NCBI RefSeq assembly: GCF_004127215.1
Contig: NZ_QEWJ01000001.1
Coordinates: 434,001-498,000, forward strand
DNA from: Streptococcus oralis
GTDB lineage: Bacteria > Bacillota > Bacilli > Lactobacillales > Streptococcaceae
DNA: 64,000 nucleotides
Direction of reading: 5' to 3'
Part shown: in pieces, positions 45,534 to 53,786 of the stretch
How the letters are laid out: the number at the start of each line of letters is the position of its first letter
Numbering within the stretch: position 1 is the stretch's first letter
Made by a program: the position numbers and the translations under genes
Notes under the pieces: model-generated
Database searches by the model: none
Seen by the model: the letters and a program-made list of their open reading frames with translations, nothing else
What the model was told of the DNA's origin: nothing

Positions 45534-45943
45534 AATTTTCTCCTTTTTGCTTTATTTTCACCCAAGCTTGCGAGACTTCATTCGTTACTATCCATGACCT
45601 TTTATGACTTTTTAAAAAAATCTAAGCAAAAATTGCTAGAATAATTCACTATAAAAACATCTCTAGATTGCTATCAAAACAAGTATTTATTATAATACAT
45701 TATACCACAAAATATAAACTACCGTTTGTAATTATTTTTTAATAAGCCTAGGATATGTTTTTTAAACAGAAGCCATCTCAAATATTTCACCTTTTCTGTG
45801 TTTACAAAAAAGAAACCCATTAGGGCTTCTTCATTCTGCCGATTGCAGGGATAATGATAATGCTAATAAACGTTGATTTATCAAGACTTACAAGAATATC
45901 TGGTCAATTTTTGGTCAATTTTTTCTCTATCTTTTTTTCTTCT
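45534..45943. other. Chromosome-ICE junction region (410 bp without a gene)
   Basis: The proximal half holds the extended -10 promoter (TGG before TATAAT, minus strand 45699-45704) of the DUF6287-like gene. At about 45805-45830 an AGAAACCC/GGGCTTCT hairpin may be a terminator. The tandem 11-bp repeat TGGTCAATTTT lies at 45901-45922 close to the integrase stop. The exact attachment core cannot be fixed without the other ICE end or an empty-site sequence. Confidence 0.55.
45901..45922. repeat. Tandem 11-bp direct repeat next to the integrase gene
   Basis: TGGTCAATTTT occurs twice in tandem. Short direct repeats near the ends of integrative elements are often arm-type integrase binding sites; that role is inferred here. 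Confidence 0.5.
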
Positions 45944-47077
45944 TTATTCATCCATCAAATCTCTAATTGTATCATATTCTTTATCAATCACCTCTTGCAA
46001 TACATGACCATAAGTCTTGATAAGTTGCTGAATATCTTTATGACCCATCAACTTCGCAACTACCCATATATCCACTCCTTGCGCCAATAAATATGATCCG
46101 TATGTATGCCTTCCTGAAGTCGCAGACATTTCTTGACTACCAATTCCAAGTTCTGATAAACAAACTCTTAAATATTTATTAAGACCAGCATTGGTAGGTA
46201 TTCTGTACCTTCTATCATAGAAAATCAAATCTTCCTTATTCAAATCTTCACGATCAAACAAAACTTTAGATTGTTCTTCCTTAAAATCTTTTAAAACTTG
46301 CAAAAGTTTATCATCAACAGGGATCTCTCTAATTGAAGTCTTTGTTTTTGGAGGAGTAAATACTTGTCTATCTCCTGAAAATCTCCGATATGTTTTTATC
46401 GTCTTATTTTCAAAATTAATATCTGACCAACAAACAGCCATTCCTTCGCCAACCCTAAAGCCAGTCTTAAATAAGAAATACAGCAAATAAGACATCACAG
46501 ATTCACGATAATTAAATTTTGAACGTAAGTGAGATAGCAACCCTTTATAGTCCGAGATACTATGAAGGTACTTATCCTCAATATCGCCACCAGCTAAACC
46601 AAATATCTTTGCTCCATCGGTAAAATCATTCATAACTAAGCCACTACGTTTACTGAATTTTACAACTGTTTTTATATCTGCATTTAATCGGCTGACATGA
46701 TCTTTAGTAACCTTCTCTCCATACTCATTCAATCGAATTTGATACTCTTTATGAGTAATTTGAACTGCTGGAATATCCGAAAAGATTTTTTCTATCATCT
46801 TTCCTCTAAAATAATAGCCGTCCTTTGTTGATTTTGCTTTTTCTGATGGTAAAATAACTAACTCATACCAATCTTTCCACAAGTCATATAAACTAGCTTT
46901 GCTATCAAATTTTGCCAAATAGTTAGATTGAAACAACTTACGCTCTTTCTCTTGCGCTTCATTCATTGCTTCACGCTTCGTCTTAAAACCTGAATTTGTC
47001 GCAACAACTTTTCCTGTTTTATCGAAAATTCGATAGTCCCATAGTTTATTTTTTCCACGTTGTCTGTAACTTGCCAC
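45944..47077 (-). CDS. int: Tyrosine recombinase (ICE integrase)
   Basis: A 377-aa integrase. The N-terminal arm-binding part begins VASYRQRGKNKLWDYRIF, a SAM-like core-binding domain follows (residues about 60-165), then the catalytic domain. Visible catalytic residues: Arg in KTGFRVGEG, Arg-His in SGRHTYGSYLL, His in LMGHKD, and the nucleophile in KTYGHV. The first His of the usual HxxR box is replaced by Thr (TSGR). I use a GTG start at 47075-47077 because AAGGAGT precedes it. It integrates and excises the element. It is the last gene at this end of the ICE. Confidence 0.92.
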   Translation of the reverse strand: MASYRQRGKNKLWDYRIFDKTGKVVATNSGFKTKREAMNEAQEKERKLFQSNYLAKFDSKASLYDLWKDWYELVILPSEKAKSTKDGYYFRGKMIEKIFSDIPAVQITHKEYQIRLNEYGEKVTKDHVSRLNADIKTVVKFSKRSGLVMNDFTDGAKIFGLAGGDIEDKYLHSISDYKGLLSHLRSKFNYRESVMSYLLYFLFKTGFRVGEGMAVCWSDINFENKTIKTYRRFSGDRQVFTPPKTKTSIREIPVDDKLLQVLKDFKEEQSKVLFDREDLNKEDLIFYDRRYRIPTNAGLNKYLRVCLSELGIGSQEMSATSGRHTYGSYLLAQGVDIWVVAKLMGHKDIQQLIKTYGHVLQEVIDKEYDTIRDLMDE

Positions 47078-47114
47078 AATAACTCCTTTCTGAATGGCAA
47101 TCATCACCACTCTA

Positions 47115-47450
47115 TTATATCATTAACAGTATTTTTTGATAATTTTTATCAAAATATTCTCTTGTCTTTCTAGCTAAAAATCTATATGGTGAACCTTTAC
47201 TTTTGGGATAGAGAACAAATCCTTCTTCATTCTGTTCAATATCCACTTCTTTTTTTATTGATGGATTCAACAAAATATCATTTACTAGTTTAGTCTTACT
47301 AATAGACAATAATTCCTCTACCTTGTCAATCGTCCACCATTGACCTACTTCTTCTTTTTGAATCAAGTCTAAATACTCAGAACGACTAATCAACACCATA
47401 TCAGATGGAATCGGAACTTCAATATTAAATACTTGTTTTGATTCTTTCAT
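47115..47450 (-). CDS. DUF771-like small protein, possible excisionase partner
   Basis: A 111-aa protein: VPIPSDMVLISRSEYLDLIQ then WWTIDKVEELLSISKTKLVND and VLYPKSKGSPYRFLARKTRE. This pattern recalls phage DUF771/Orf151-like proteins, which carry a winged-helix type domain. Its place directly upstream of the integrase is where excisionases are usually found, so an excision-directing role is likely but not shown. The integrase start follows after 37 bp. Confidence 0.65.
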   Translation of the reverse strand: MKESKQVFNIEVPIPSDMVLISRSEYLDLIQKEEVGQWWTIDKVEELLSISKTKLVNDILLNPSIKKEVDIEQNEEGFVLYPKSKGSPYRFLARKTREYFDKNYQKILLMI

Positions 47451-47580
47451 TTATGATTCCTCTACTTTTCCTATCAATTTCCGAACAAATTTTGAATACG
47501 TGCTTGAACCTTTTGACCTAAAATACGAATTTTATATCCTATCCTGGTTTCTTTATGTTCATTTTTTCTCCATAAAACGA

Positions 47581-47607
47581 CAAAAAAACAAGCCATTTCT
47601 GGCTTGT
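47581..47607 (-). terminator. Terminator after the 135-aa membrane protein
   Basis: ACAAGCC pairs with GGCTTGT, followed by a run of seven T on the minus strand. It separates the conjugation/accessory transcript from the DUF771-like gene and integrase. Confidence 0.88.
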
Positions 47608-47621
47608 ATCTGATTATGATT

Positions 47622-48029
47622 TCAACTAGTGACTGCCGCAAATACAGCAGACCCTCCAAAAATAACAATTATCGCCATTCTTAAAATAGGATTATTAATA
47701 TCCTTGAAGATTAAGACCATAAACAAAACTAAAATAAGAATAAATAAGACTAATGTAGCCATTGAATAACCACTAACCCTAGAAAATACCTGAACATGAT
47801 ACCACAACAACAGACCAGCAATAACTGTTAGAATTAAAGCAAACGCCAATAACCACCATGCTTTTCCATCGTCTTTAAACATAACTGTAACCGGATTTGT
47901 TATATTCTTTACTGAATCATTAAACGTACCCAATTCATGCAAATAGTACATTGTACCTACAACATAAAAAAACTGAATAATGACATTTAATAAAATCTCT
48001 TCAAAAATGGTATCCAAGTATTCTCTCAT
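47622..48029 (-). CDS. ICE membrane protein (135 aa)
   Basis: It has about four membrane segments (VIIQFFYVVGTMYYL, WWLLAFALILTVIAGLLLW, MATLVLFILILVLFMVLIF, ILRMAIIVIFGGSAVFAA), and no family was recognised. It ends immediately before a terminator. It follows the other small membrane protein (48034-48468) by 4 bp, so the two are co-transcribed. Confidence 0.7.
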   Translation of the reverse strand: MREYLDTIFEEILLNVIIQFFYVVGTMYYLHELGTFNDSVKNITNPVTVMFKDDGKAWWLLAFALILTVIAGLLLWYHVQVFSRVSGYSMATLVLFILILVLFMVLIFKDINNPILRMAIIVIFGGSAVFAAVTS

Positions 48030-48033
48030 CTTA

Positions 48034-48468
48034 CTACAATAACCCTCTTTCTTTCATAAGAACTTCGACAAAATAAAATCTCTTTTTCTTATCAGAAACT
48101 CTAAACAAATAAAATACAATGAAAAATAAAACAATGACGAATATAACCACACTTAAAATAAACAAGCCATTTACCAGAACATAAGATTCATTACTTAGTC
48201 CATAAGCCTTAGTAACTTTATCAGCAAAATCTACAAAGACCTTATACAAGCCCCCCAAAAAAGCGAGAAACAATACTAAAATCAAGGAATTGGCTATTGT
48301 CCCCTTCCTTTCAGAAATAGATTTTAACTCACTATACTCTACTTTCAATTCTTCATCAGAAAAAGAATTAACTTTATTTCTATACGCTTCACTTAGTCCA
48401 CTACGATTTTTAAGAATAGTCTTTAAAAAAAACTGTTTTATCTTATCACTGTTATTACTCATAGTCAT
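48034..48468 (-). CDS. ICE membrane protein with cytoplasmic helical N-terminus (144 aa)
   Basis: A soluble helical N-terminal half (KQFFLKTILKNRSGLSEAYR, SDEELKVEYSELKSISER) is followed by two membrane segments (SLILVLFLAFLGGLYKVFVDF and GLFILSVVIFVIVLFFIVFYL) and a basic tail. No family was recognised. It is one of several uncharacterised membrane genes between the surface protein and the integrase. Confidence 0.68.
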   Translation of the reverse strand: MTMSNNSDKIKQFFLKTILKNRSGLSEAYRNKVNSFSDEELKVEYSELKSISERKGTIANSLILVLFLAFLGGLYKVFVDFADKVTKAYGLSNESYVLVNGLFILSVVIFVIVLFFIVFYLFRVSDKKKRFYFVEVLMKERGLL

Positions 48469-48494
48469 TCTCCTATTTTAAATTATTATATCAC

Positions 48495-48524
48495 AAAAAA
48501 CAAAACAAGCCATCATTGACTTGT
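48495..48524 (-). terminator. Hairpin terminator between ICE small genes
   Basis: ACAAGTC pairs with GGCTTGT (one G-U pair) and T-rich sequence follows on the minus strand, between the 80-aa gene and the membrane protein gene. Confidence 0.6.
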
Positions 48525-48537
48525 CCTTCAATATGCA

Positions 48538-48780
48538 CTATTTTGGTAACCGTTCATTAAGTTCTACAAATAAATTATGATACTCAAATAAAATATTTAC
48601 TATTTTATCACACTTTCTTGATAAACTTTCTATCTCCATACTATAATTCTCCGATGAACCTTCTAATGCTTTATCATTTATTCCAACACGACTAGCTGTA
48701 AATTCCAAACACTTTTGATTATCTCCCAATCTCTGAGCTAATCTTACAGCATACATTTCCAACAATTCCACTTGATCCAT
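48538..48780 (-). CDS. Uncharacterised ICE protein (80 aa)
   Basis: A helical soluble protein: MDQVELLEMYAVRLAQRLGD then NQKCLEFTASRVGINDKALE and IVNILFEYHNLFVELNERL. No family was recognised. It is bracketed by two terminators, so it forms a single-gene unit, and an AAGGAG-like site precedes the ATG. Confidence 0.55.
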   Translation of the reverse strand: MDQVELLEMYAVRLAQRLGDNQKCLEFTASRVGINDKALEGSSENYSMEIESLSRKCDKIVNILFEYHNLFVELNERLPK

Positions 48781-48800
48781 TTTCTTCTCCTTAAAACAAC

Positions 48801-48826
48801 AAAAAAGGCAGGGTTGCCCCTACCTT
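48801..48826 (-). terminator. Terminator of the ICE conjugation operon's distal end
   Basis: AAGGTAGGG pairs with CCCTGCCTT (one G-U pair) across a 4-nt loop, followed by TTTTTT on the minus strand. It is just past the 278-aa membrane gene. Confidence 0.8.
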
Positions 48827-49661
48827 AACTATTTACCACTTTTACACTAACACCTTTCACTGTAAAAGCCTTTCTTCGACTTAAATCTAATCGGATTAAT
48901 TTGAAATAAAAATCTAATTCTTTTCCAAAAGGATATACTCTAAACACTAAATGATATATTTGATCTACATCAGAAAATCCCTTTTTCAAAGGAGCTTCAA
49001 AGCCATTCCATGCTTCTCTACAATAAGCAATACCTGTAAATCTTTCAACATTCAAAAAACTTAATTCTACAATCCCTTGATAAGCTTCTTTTACTACACG
49101 TTGATTAATCATAATCATTCGTTGGTTTACATCGCTTTCACCTTCATCTACATAGAAATTGATTTCAGGAGGAAAAGGATCAGTCGACTTCTTAATACCA
49201 AGATATTCCTTATTCAAGACATTTTTAAATAAATATCGTTGAAATAGCTTTGCTTGAAACCACTTCATAAACTGATAAATACCAATGCCAAAAAGAGCCA
49301 TTAAAATCCATAATGAAAATTCATTCTCTTGAAATGGAAAATCTACTGCGATTGAAAAAATCGAAACTAACACAATGCTTCCAAAAAATGAATAAAAGAA
49401 TCTCTCAACACCAAAACGCAATTTTGAAAAAGAAACAGATAAGATAAAAATAATCATTAAAAATCCTAAATAATTTAGACTAATCTCAAGTATTGCTGAT
49501 ATTTTTTTAATCAGAACGGCACACGCTATCATTTCAAACACTAAAGATTGCCATTTTAACAACTGACCAACCAGCCAATTTACTCCACAAATCGCAGATA
49601 ATTTATATCCCAATTTATCAGCTTCCTTCACAATTCTAAAAAACTCTTTCATACTATCCAC
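48825..49661 (-). CDS. ICE membrane protein (278 aa)
   Basis: About four membrane segments lie in the first 150 residues (VWQ..LLKWQSLVFEMIACAVLI, ISLNYLGFLMIIFILSVSF, FFYSFFGSIVLVSIFSIAV, LWILMALFGIGIYQFMKW), then a soluble C-terminal domain (residues about 155-278). No family was recognised. It starts 2 bp after the surface-protein stop and ends at the terminator, so it is the last gene of the conjugation transcript. Confidence 0.65.
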   Translation of the reverse strand: MDSMKEFFRIVKEADKLGYKLSAICGVNWLVGQLLKWQSLVFEMIACAVLIKKISAILEISLNYLGFLMIIFILSVSFSKLRFGVERFFYSFFGSIVLVSIFSIAVDFPFQENEFSLWILMALFGIGIYQFMKWFQAKLFQRYLFKNVLNKEYLGIKKSTDPFPPEINFYVDEGESDVNQRMIMINQRVVKEAYQGIVELSFLNVERFTGIAYCREAWNGFEAPLKKGFSDVDQIYHLVFRVYPFGKELDFYFKLIRLDLSRRKAFTVKGVSVKVVNS

Positions 49662-49662
49662 C

Positions 49663-50502
49663 TTAATTCAATTTACGTCGACCCAAAACAGTCGCAATGA
49701 ATCCAATCAAACCCCAAACAGTCGCAAAAATTGTACTTGCCGTTCCAGTATTCGGAAGAACCTTCAACTGTCCTTCTTTATCCTTCAAAGCGATTGTACC
49801 GTCTTGCTGTTTCACAGCGCCAATTTCGTAAGGTTCTTTTTCTTGATAGTCACCTTCGCTTGTTTCAACGACTACCTTTCCTTGATTGGTAGAAACTACT
49901 TTATGACCTGTATTTGTTTCAATAGGCTGCTCTTTGATTTCCTCTTTAGTAACATTCAAAGGCTGCGGAGTATCTTTTTCTTTTACTCCAACATTCTCTT
50001 CTGCCTTTTGTTTCGCTTCCTTAACTTCAGGAGTATCTTCTACAGCAGGCTTCTTATCTTCTTTTGACGTTTCTTCTTTCGGTTTTTCCTCCGTCGGTTT
50101 TGTTTCTGCTGATGGGGTAGGTGAATCAACGACAATGCCTTTACCATCCTTATCCTGCTGTTTATCAGAATCACCACCCAAATCCAAATTATCATTCACC
50201 TTAGGCGCTGGTGTTTCTGCAGGTGCTTCTGTCGGCTTTTCTTTTTCCGTAGGTGTTACAACAATACCACCTGTTTTATCATCAATAGGCTTCTCACTTT
50301 CACCACCAATCAAAACCGTTGATGACTTATCCTCCTTCGGCTTTTCCTCCGTCGGTTTTGTTTCTGCTGATGGAGTTGCTACAATACTTGTCGTATCATT
50401 CGTGACCGTACTATCACCACCAAGCGAAAGTGTATCCGCAAAAGTCGTCGTTGCCGAACTCAAGATAGCCACAGACAACAATGTTACAAATTTCTTATTC
50501 AT
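49663..50502 (-). CDS. LPNTG-anchored repetitive surface protein of the ICE
   Basis: A 279-aa wall-anchored protein. The signal peptide is MNKKFVTLLSVAILSSATTTFADTLS. The mature part has three imperfect repeats of about 40 residues, each with (L)GGDS/GGES, GIVV and ETKPTEEKPKE blocks, rich in Pro, Glu and Lys. At the end is LPNTG, a hydrophobic stretch and RRK, a sortase A sorting signal. The start is the ATG at 50500-50502, preceded by GAGGAA, avoiding overlap with the upstream gene. Position after the hydrolase in the transfer operon suggests a mating-contact or adhesion role. Confidence 0.85.
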   Translation of the reverse strand: MNKKFVTLLSVAILSSATTTFADTLSLGGDSTVTNDTTSIVATPSAETKPTEEKPKEDKSSTVLIGGESEKPIDDKTGGIVVTPTEKEKPTEAPAETPAPKVNDNLDLGGDSDKQQDKDGKGIVVDSPTPSAETKPTEEKPKEETSKEDKKPAVEDTPEVKEAKQKAEENVGVKEKDTPQPLNVTKEEIKEQPIETNTGHKVVSTNQGKVVVETSEGDYQEKEPYEIGAVKQQDGTIALKDKEGQLKVLPNTGTASTIFATVWGLIGFIATVLGRRKLN

Positions 50503-50521
50503 TTCTTTTTTCCTCTTTTCT

Positions 50522-51622
50522 TTATTTTCCAATTACATAATAAAAATTCTTCGCTTCCTCAGCACTAAATACACGATAATCTGTGATTCCAGTACCTTGT
50601 CCACTTTTGACAAAGTTACATTCAGAAATCAGAATTGATCCATCATCTTTCACATCTTCTACAAATGCCACATGACCATAAAGACGGTGACCACCAGCTT
50701 GCGTTCCTTGAAAACTAACTGCCGAATGCTTCGTAGGAATATTCGTTACTTCATACCCTGACTTATGCGCCCAATCTTGACCATTGCCCATGTATGGATC
50801 AAACTGTATTCCAAATTCTTTAGCACGATTGAAAACATACCAAGTACACTCGCCGTAAGGATAGGATTCAGTTATATAACCTTCCTTTGTAATTTCCTTA
50901 TCAATGGAATAGCCGTTTGGTATCTCCATTGCAACTTCTCCAGGAGCAATATCTAAACTACCAGCTATTGCATTCCCACTTGACGAGCCATCCGATTCAA
51001 TCGTACCCTTAAAGACTTCATACCACTTCTTGCTATCCTTCTCCAGTTTTTCTAGCTTAGTCTGACCATCTGAAAGCAATACACCCTCATAATGTTCTGA
51101 CCAATACTTAGCACTTTCAAAAGGATCAGTTGCTTTTTGCATGTAGTCTTTTACTTTTTTATAGCCATGATTCAACTCATAGGACATCAATTCTAGTTGA
51201 ACTGTACTATCTAACGTTCGAGAGCTTGCATTCGCCCATCGATCACCATTGATTGTATTTCCATCCCAGCCTGACCATTGAAAGTAGCCAGCAACTCCAC
51301 CTGATGGATTCGTTAGTTTAGGATCAAAGTCACTTTCTCTTTCAGCATTTGCCAAAGAGCCACTAGCACCTTCCAAAGTGAACTTCTCTTTTGAAAGTTC
51401 CCAGTTTAAAATCTTAATGACATCTTCTGCACGTTCAACAGAAATATTGGCTTTTTGAGCCACTTCTTGCGCTGTTAGACGTGTTCTTTTCCCAGTTGTG
51501 CTTCCTGACGAACCACTAGCAGAACTCGTAATCAGTCCACCAAGAAGAAGCATTAAAAACAAAAAAGAAAGTAACGGTAATAAGAAGCCAAGCAGGGCAA
51601 AGGTTCGTCTAGTCTTTTTCAT
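50522..51622 (-). CDS. tcpG: Conjugation-associated lysozyme-CHAP peptidoglycan hydrolase
   Basis: A 366-aa protein with an N-terminal membrane anchor (FALLGFLLPLLSFLFLMLLL), a lysozyme-like domain (residues about 55-200, with ANAERESDFDPKLTNPSGGVAGYFQW) and a C-terminal CHAP/NlpC-type domain (GECTWYVFNRAKE with the catalytic Cys, GHVAFVEDV with the His). This two-domain hydrolase opens the wall for the conjugation channel, as CwlT/TcpG do in ICEBs1 and pCW3. Its end overlaps nothing; the VirB6-like gene precedes it by 0 bp. Confidence 0.87.
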   Translation of the reverse strand: MKKTRRTFALLGFLLPLLSFLFLMLLLGGLITSSASGSSGSTTGKRTRLTAQEVAQKANISVERAEDVIKILNWELSKEKFTLEGASGSLANAERESDFDPKLTNPSGGVAGYFQWSGWDGNTINGDRWANASSRTLDSTVQLELMSYELNHGYKKVKDYMQKATDPFESAKYWSEHYEGVLLSDGQTKLEKLEKDSKKWYEVFKGTIESDGSSSGNAIAGSLDIAPGEVAMEIPNGYSIDKEITKEGYITESYPYGECTWYVFNRAKEFGIQFDPYMGNGQDWAHKSGYEVTNIPTKHSAVSFQGTQAGGHRLYGHVAFVEDVKDDGSILISECNFVKSGQGTGITDYRVFSAEEAKNFYYVIGK

Positions 51623-53773
51623 CTACGTAGCTAACCTTTCTTGTAAACCAAGTCTACCTTTTTTCCTTTGTAGTTTGCGGATTCTTTCTTTGCGTTCCAA
51701 GCGCTTCAAAGATGGCAAATCAGCCGTTTCTTTCCATACACCATTTTCAAATTTTCTTGCCTTTGGTGTATAGCCCTTTATTTCCTGCTTTCTATGCATG
51801 CTTTCACGGACTCTACTTTGTAAAGTCGTATAATTTTCTTCATTTACACTTCGCTTATTTTTATCCTTTTCTCCATAGTTTTTGAAATACTCAACTTTCA
51901 TCTTTGCCCGGTCAAGCATTTCTCGTCTATGTGCCTTTCTCCATTCAACTTTCTTCGCACGTTTTATCTTTCGCGCCATATAGTCATCATTTTGAGGGAT
52001 TTCCATTTTGGCTAGATTGCTTCTTTTTTCCAAGCGATTTCCATTCCAGTTTTTCAAGGGTTTCGCCTTGTCATCGACCCATCTTTGAGCATTATTTTTG
52101 GTGATTCTTGCCAAGGATTTTACTCGGTTAGGAACTCTATCTCCAACCTTCGTCGCAAATGTTTTTGCCCTTTGCTGCAAGTTCATTCCATTTCCTAGAC
52201 GACCTAATCGACCTCTTGTCAAACTAGAAAGAGGATTCCCCTTTCCATTCATAAAGGATAGCAGGTTGTGTCTATTCTTAAATAGCCACCAAATCACAAT
52301 ACATTTCAAAAACGTTGCTACAAGACCAGGTCCTCCACCAAAATCTTCTATGTAACTTGACATATTTCCGTAAATAATCGGAACAATAACGCTTGCTAGA
52401 CTGATAGCAGACGAAATCAATAAGAAGGAGATGCCTTTTTTAGAAATGCCACCAAAATAATGACTAAATTGTGGGAACAGGCTCAAAATTAAAGCAAATG
52501 GTAAAATCAATAACAATACCGCATAAGAAAGCAAAATCACTACTCGACCTAGCCCCATTGAAAGATACACAATACCGACTACAACAACATCAAAAATCGA
52601 GGTAAAAGCATAAGTGAACTTATCAGACCATTCATCAACCAAATTTTGACCTTTGACATCTTCTGTTTCGTTTTTGTCATTCTTTTTGGTCAGGGCTTTG
52701 ATTTCTTTATCCGATAACTTGAAATTCCCTTTACCTTCCTGATAGTTGGTCAAATCTTGGAAATCTTCCTCTGAAAGATAATAATTTCCCTCACTATCTT
52801 TTTTAGAGTTCATATTCTTGTATGCAGGGATAATCGTTGAGTTAAAATAACTTTCAGCCATCGACGTATCTACAGTCCCCACCTTTTTCACAATCTCCGT
52901 CTGAAATTCTTTTGTAATCTCATCCGTGACATTATATAGATGAATAGGAAGATAACGCTCAGGACTGCCATTGATTGAAATTTTAGTGAAAAAACCACCA
53001 ACAACCGCAAATACCAAGCCAAGTTTTAAAGCCGTTTTGAAAACTTGTCCGCCTTTAACCCACACAGACAGAATATAGACAGCCATAAAAACACCTGCAA
53101 TATATTTTGTCGTTGCCCCAAACAAAACAGAGAAGACAGCACTTGCCATTTCTACAACCTTGTTCAAGAATGGCGATACATCCGTCATTTTTTCAACCGC
53201 AGATACTAGACTTACAATGATTCCAAACAAAAACTTAGAGAACCAGAAAATAGCTTGAACAACTTTATTTATCCAGTAATTCCCAACCTCACCAAGACCA
53301 AACAAACCTTTGTCAAAATAGACATAGCTGGTCAAACGTTTCATTTTTGTCTTAAAATTGGCATAACTTAATTTTGTATTGGCTTTTTCTTCCTCTTCCT
53401 TCTTTTTCTTTTCCTCTTCTTGCTTTCTTTGAGTTTCCTTAACGCTATCAGCAACACCTTGATTCGCATTCGCACCGACAACATCCGAACTTCTTCTTAA
53501 TGTATCATCAGTGATTTTTTCTAAGGAATCTTTATTTTCAGATGGACTAGGCTTAACAATACTAGAACTTGCACCTGTATTACCGCTATTGGGAAGCGTT
53601 AAGCCATCACTAGAACTAGATGAACTTGTCGAAGAAGAAGTTTTATCCTTCACAAAAGCTGGAGTTTCAGATAACGTGCCATTTGGCAGCGAAACTGTTC
53701 CTATATCCGCAAAAGCCAACAAAGGAAAGACAATAGAGAGTAAAAAAACAAACAGAGCTAGTTTCTTCTTCAT
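51623..53773 (-). CDS. VirB6-like conjugative membrane protein (ConG/Orf15-like)
   Basis: A 716-aa membrane protein. The signal peptide MKKKLALFVFLLSIVFPLLA is followed by a Ser/Thr linker, about eight membrane segments (residues about 160-480) and a long basic cytoplasmic tail rich in Arg/Lys (residues about 510-716). Position and layout correspond to ConG of ICEBs1 or Orf15 of Tn916, the channel component. The gene is 13 bp after the VirB4-like ATPase. Confidence 0.82.
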   Translation of the reverse strand: MKKKLALFVFLLSIVFPLLAFADIGTVSLPNGTLSETPAFVKDKTSSSTSSSSSSDGLTLPNSGNTGASSSIVKPSPSENKDSLEKITDDTLRRSSDVVGANANQGVADSVKETQRKQEEEKKKKEEEEKANTKLSYANFKTKMKRLTSYVYFDKGLFGLGEVGNYWINKVVQAIFWFSKFLFGIIVSLVSAVEKMTDVSPFLNKVVEMASAVFSVLFGATTKYIAGVFMAVYILSVWVKGGQVFKTALKLGLVFAVVGGFFTKISINGSPERYLPIHLYNVTDEITKEFQTEIVKKVGTVDTSMAESYFNSTIIPAYKNMNSKKDSEGNYYLSEEDFQDLTNYQEGKGNFKLSDKEIKALTKKNDKNETEDVKGQNLVDEWSDKFTYAFTSIFDVVVVGIVYLSMGLGRVVILLSYAVLLLILPFALILSLFPQFSHYFGGISKKGISFLLISSAISLASVIVPIIYGNMSSYIEDFGGGPGLVATFLKCIVIWWLFKNRHNLLSFMNGKGNPLSSLTRGRLGRLGNGMNLQQRAKTFATKVGDRVPNRVKSLARITKNNAQRWVDDKAKPLKNWNGNRLEKRSNLAKMEIPQNDDYMARKIKRAKKVEWRKAHRREMLDRAKMKVEYFKNYGEKDKNKRSVNEENYTTLQSRVRESMHRKQEIKGYTPKARKFENGVWKETADLPSLKRLERKERIRKLQRKKGRLGLQERLAT

Positions 53774-53786
53774 CTTTTCTCCTTTG

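Noticed and set aside
47474-47596. Minus-strand frame MACFFVVLWRKNEHKETRIG then YKIRILGQKVQARIQNLFGN.
   Set aside because: Its ATG lies inside the terminator hairpin and it has no ribosome-binding site. The basic tail is suggestive, but I could not support a gene.
49934-50638. Plus-strand 234-residue frame antisense to the LPNTG surface protein.
   Set aside because: It is rich in Ser, Phe and Val as expected from the complement of a Pro/Glu/Lys-rich repeat gene, and it lacks a start signal.
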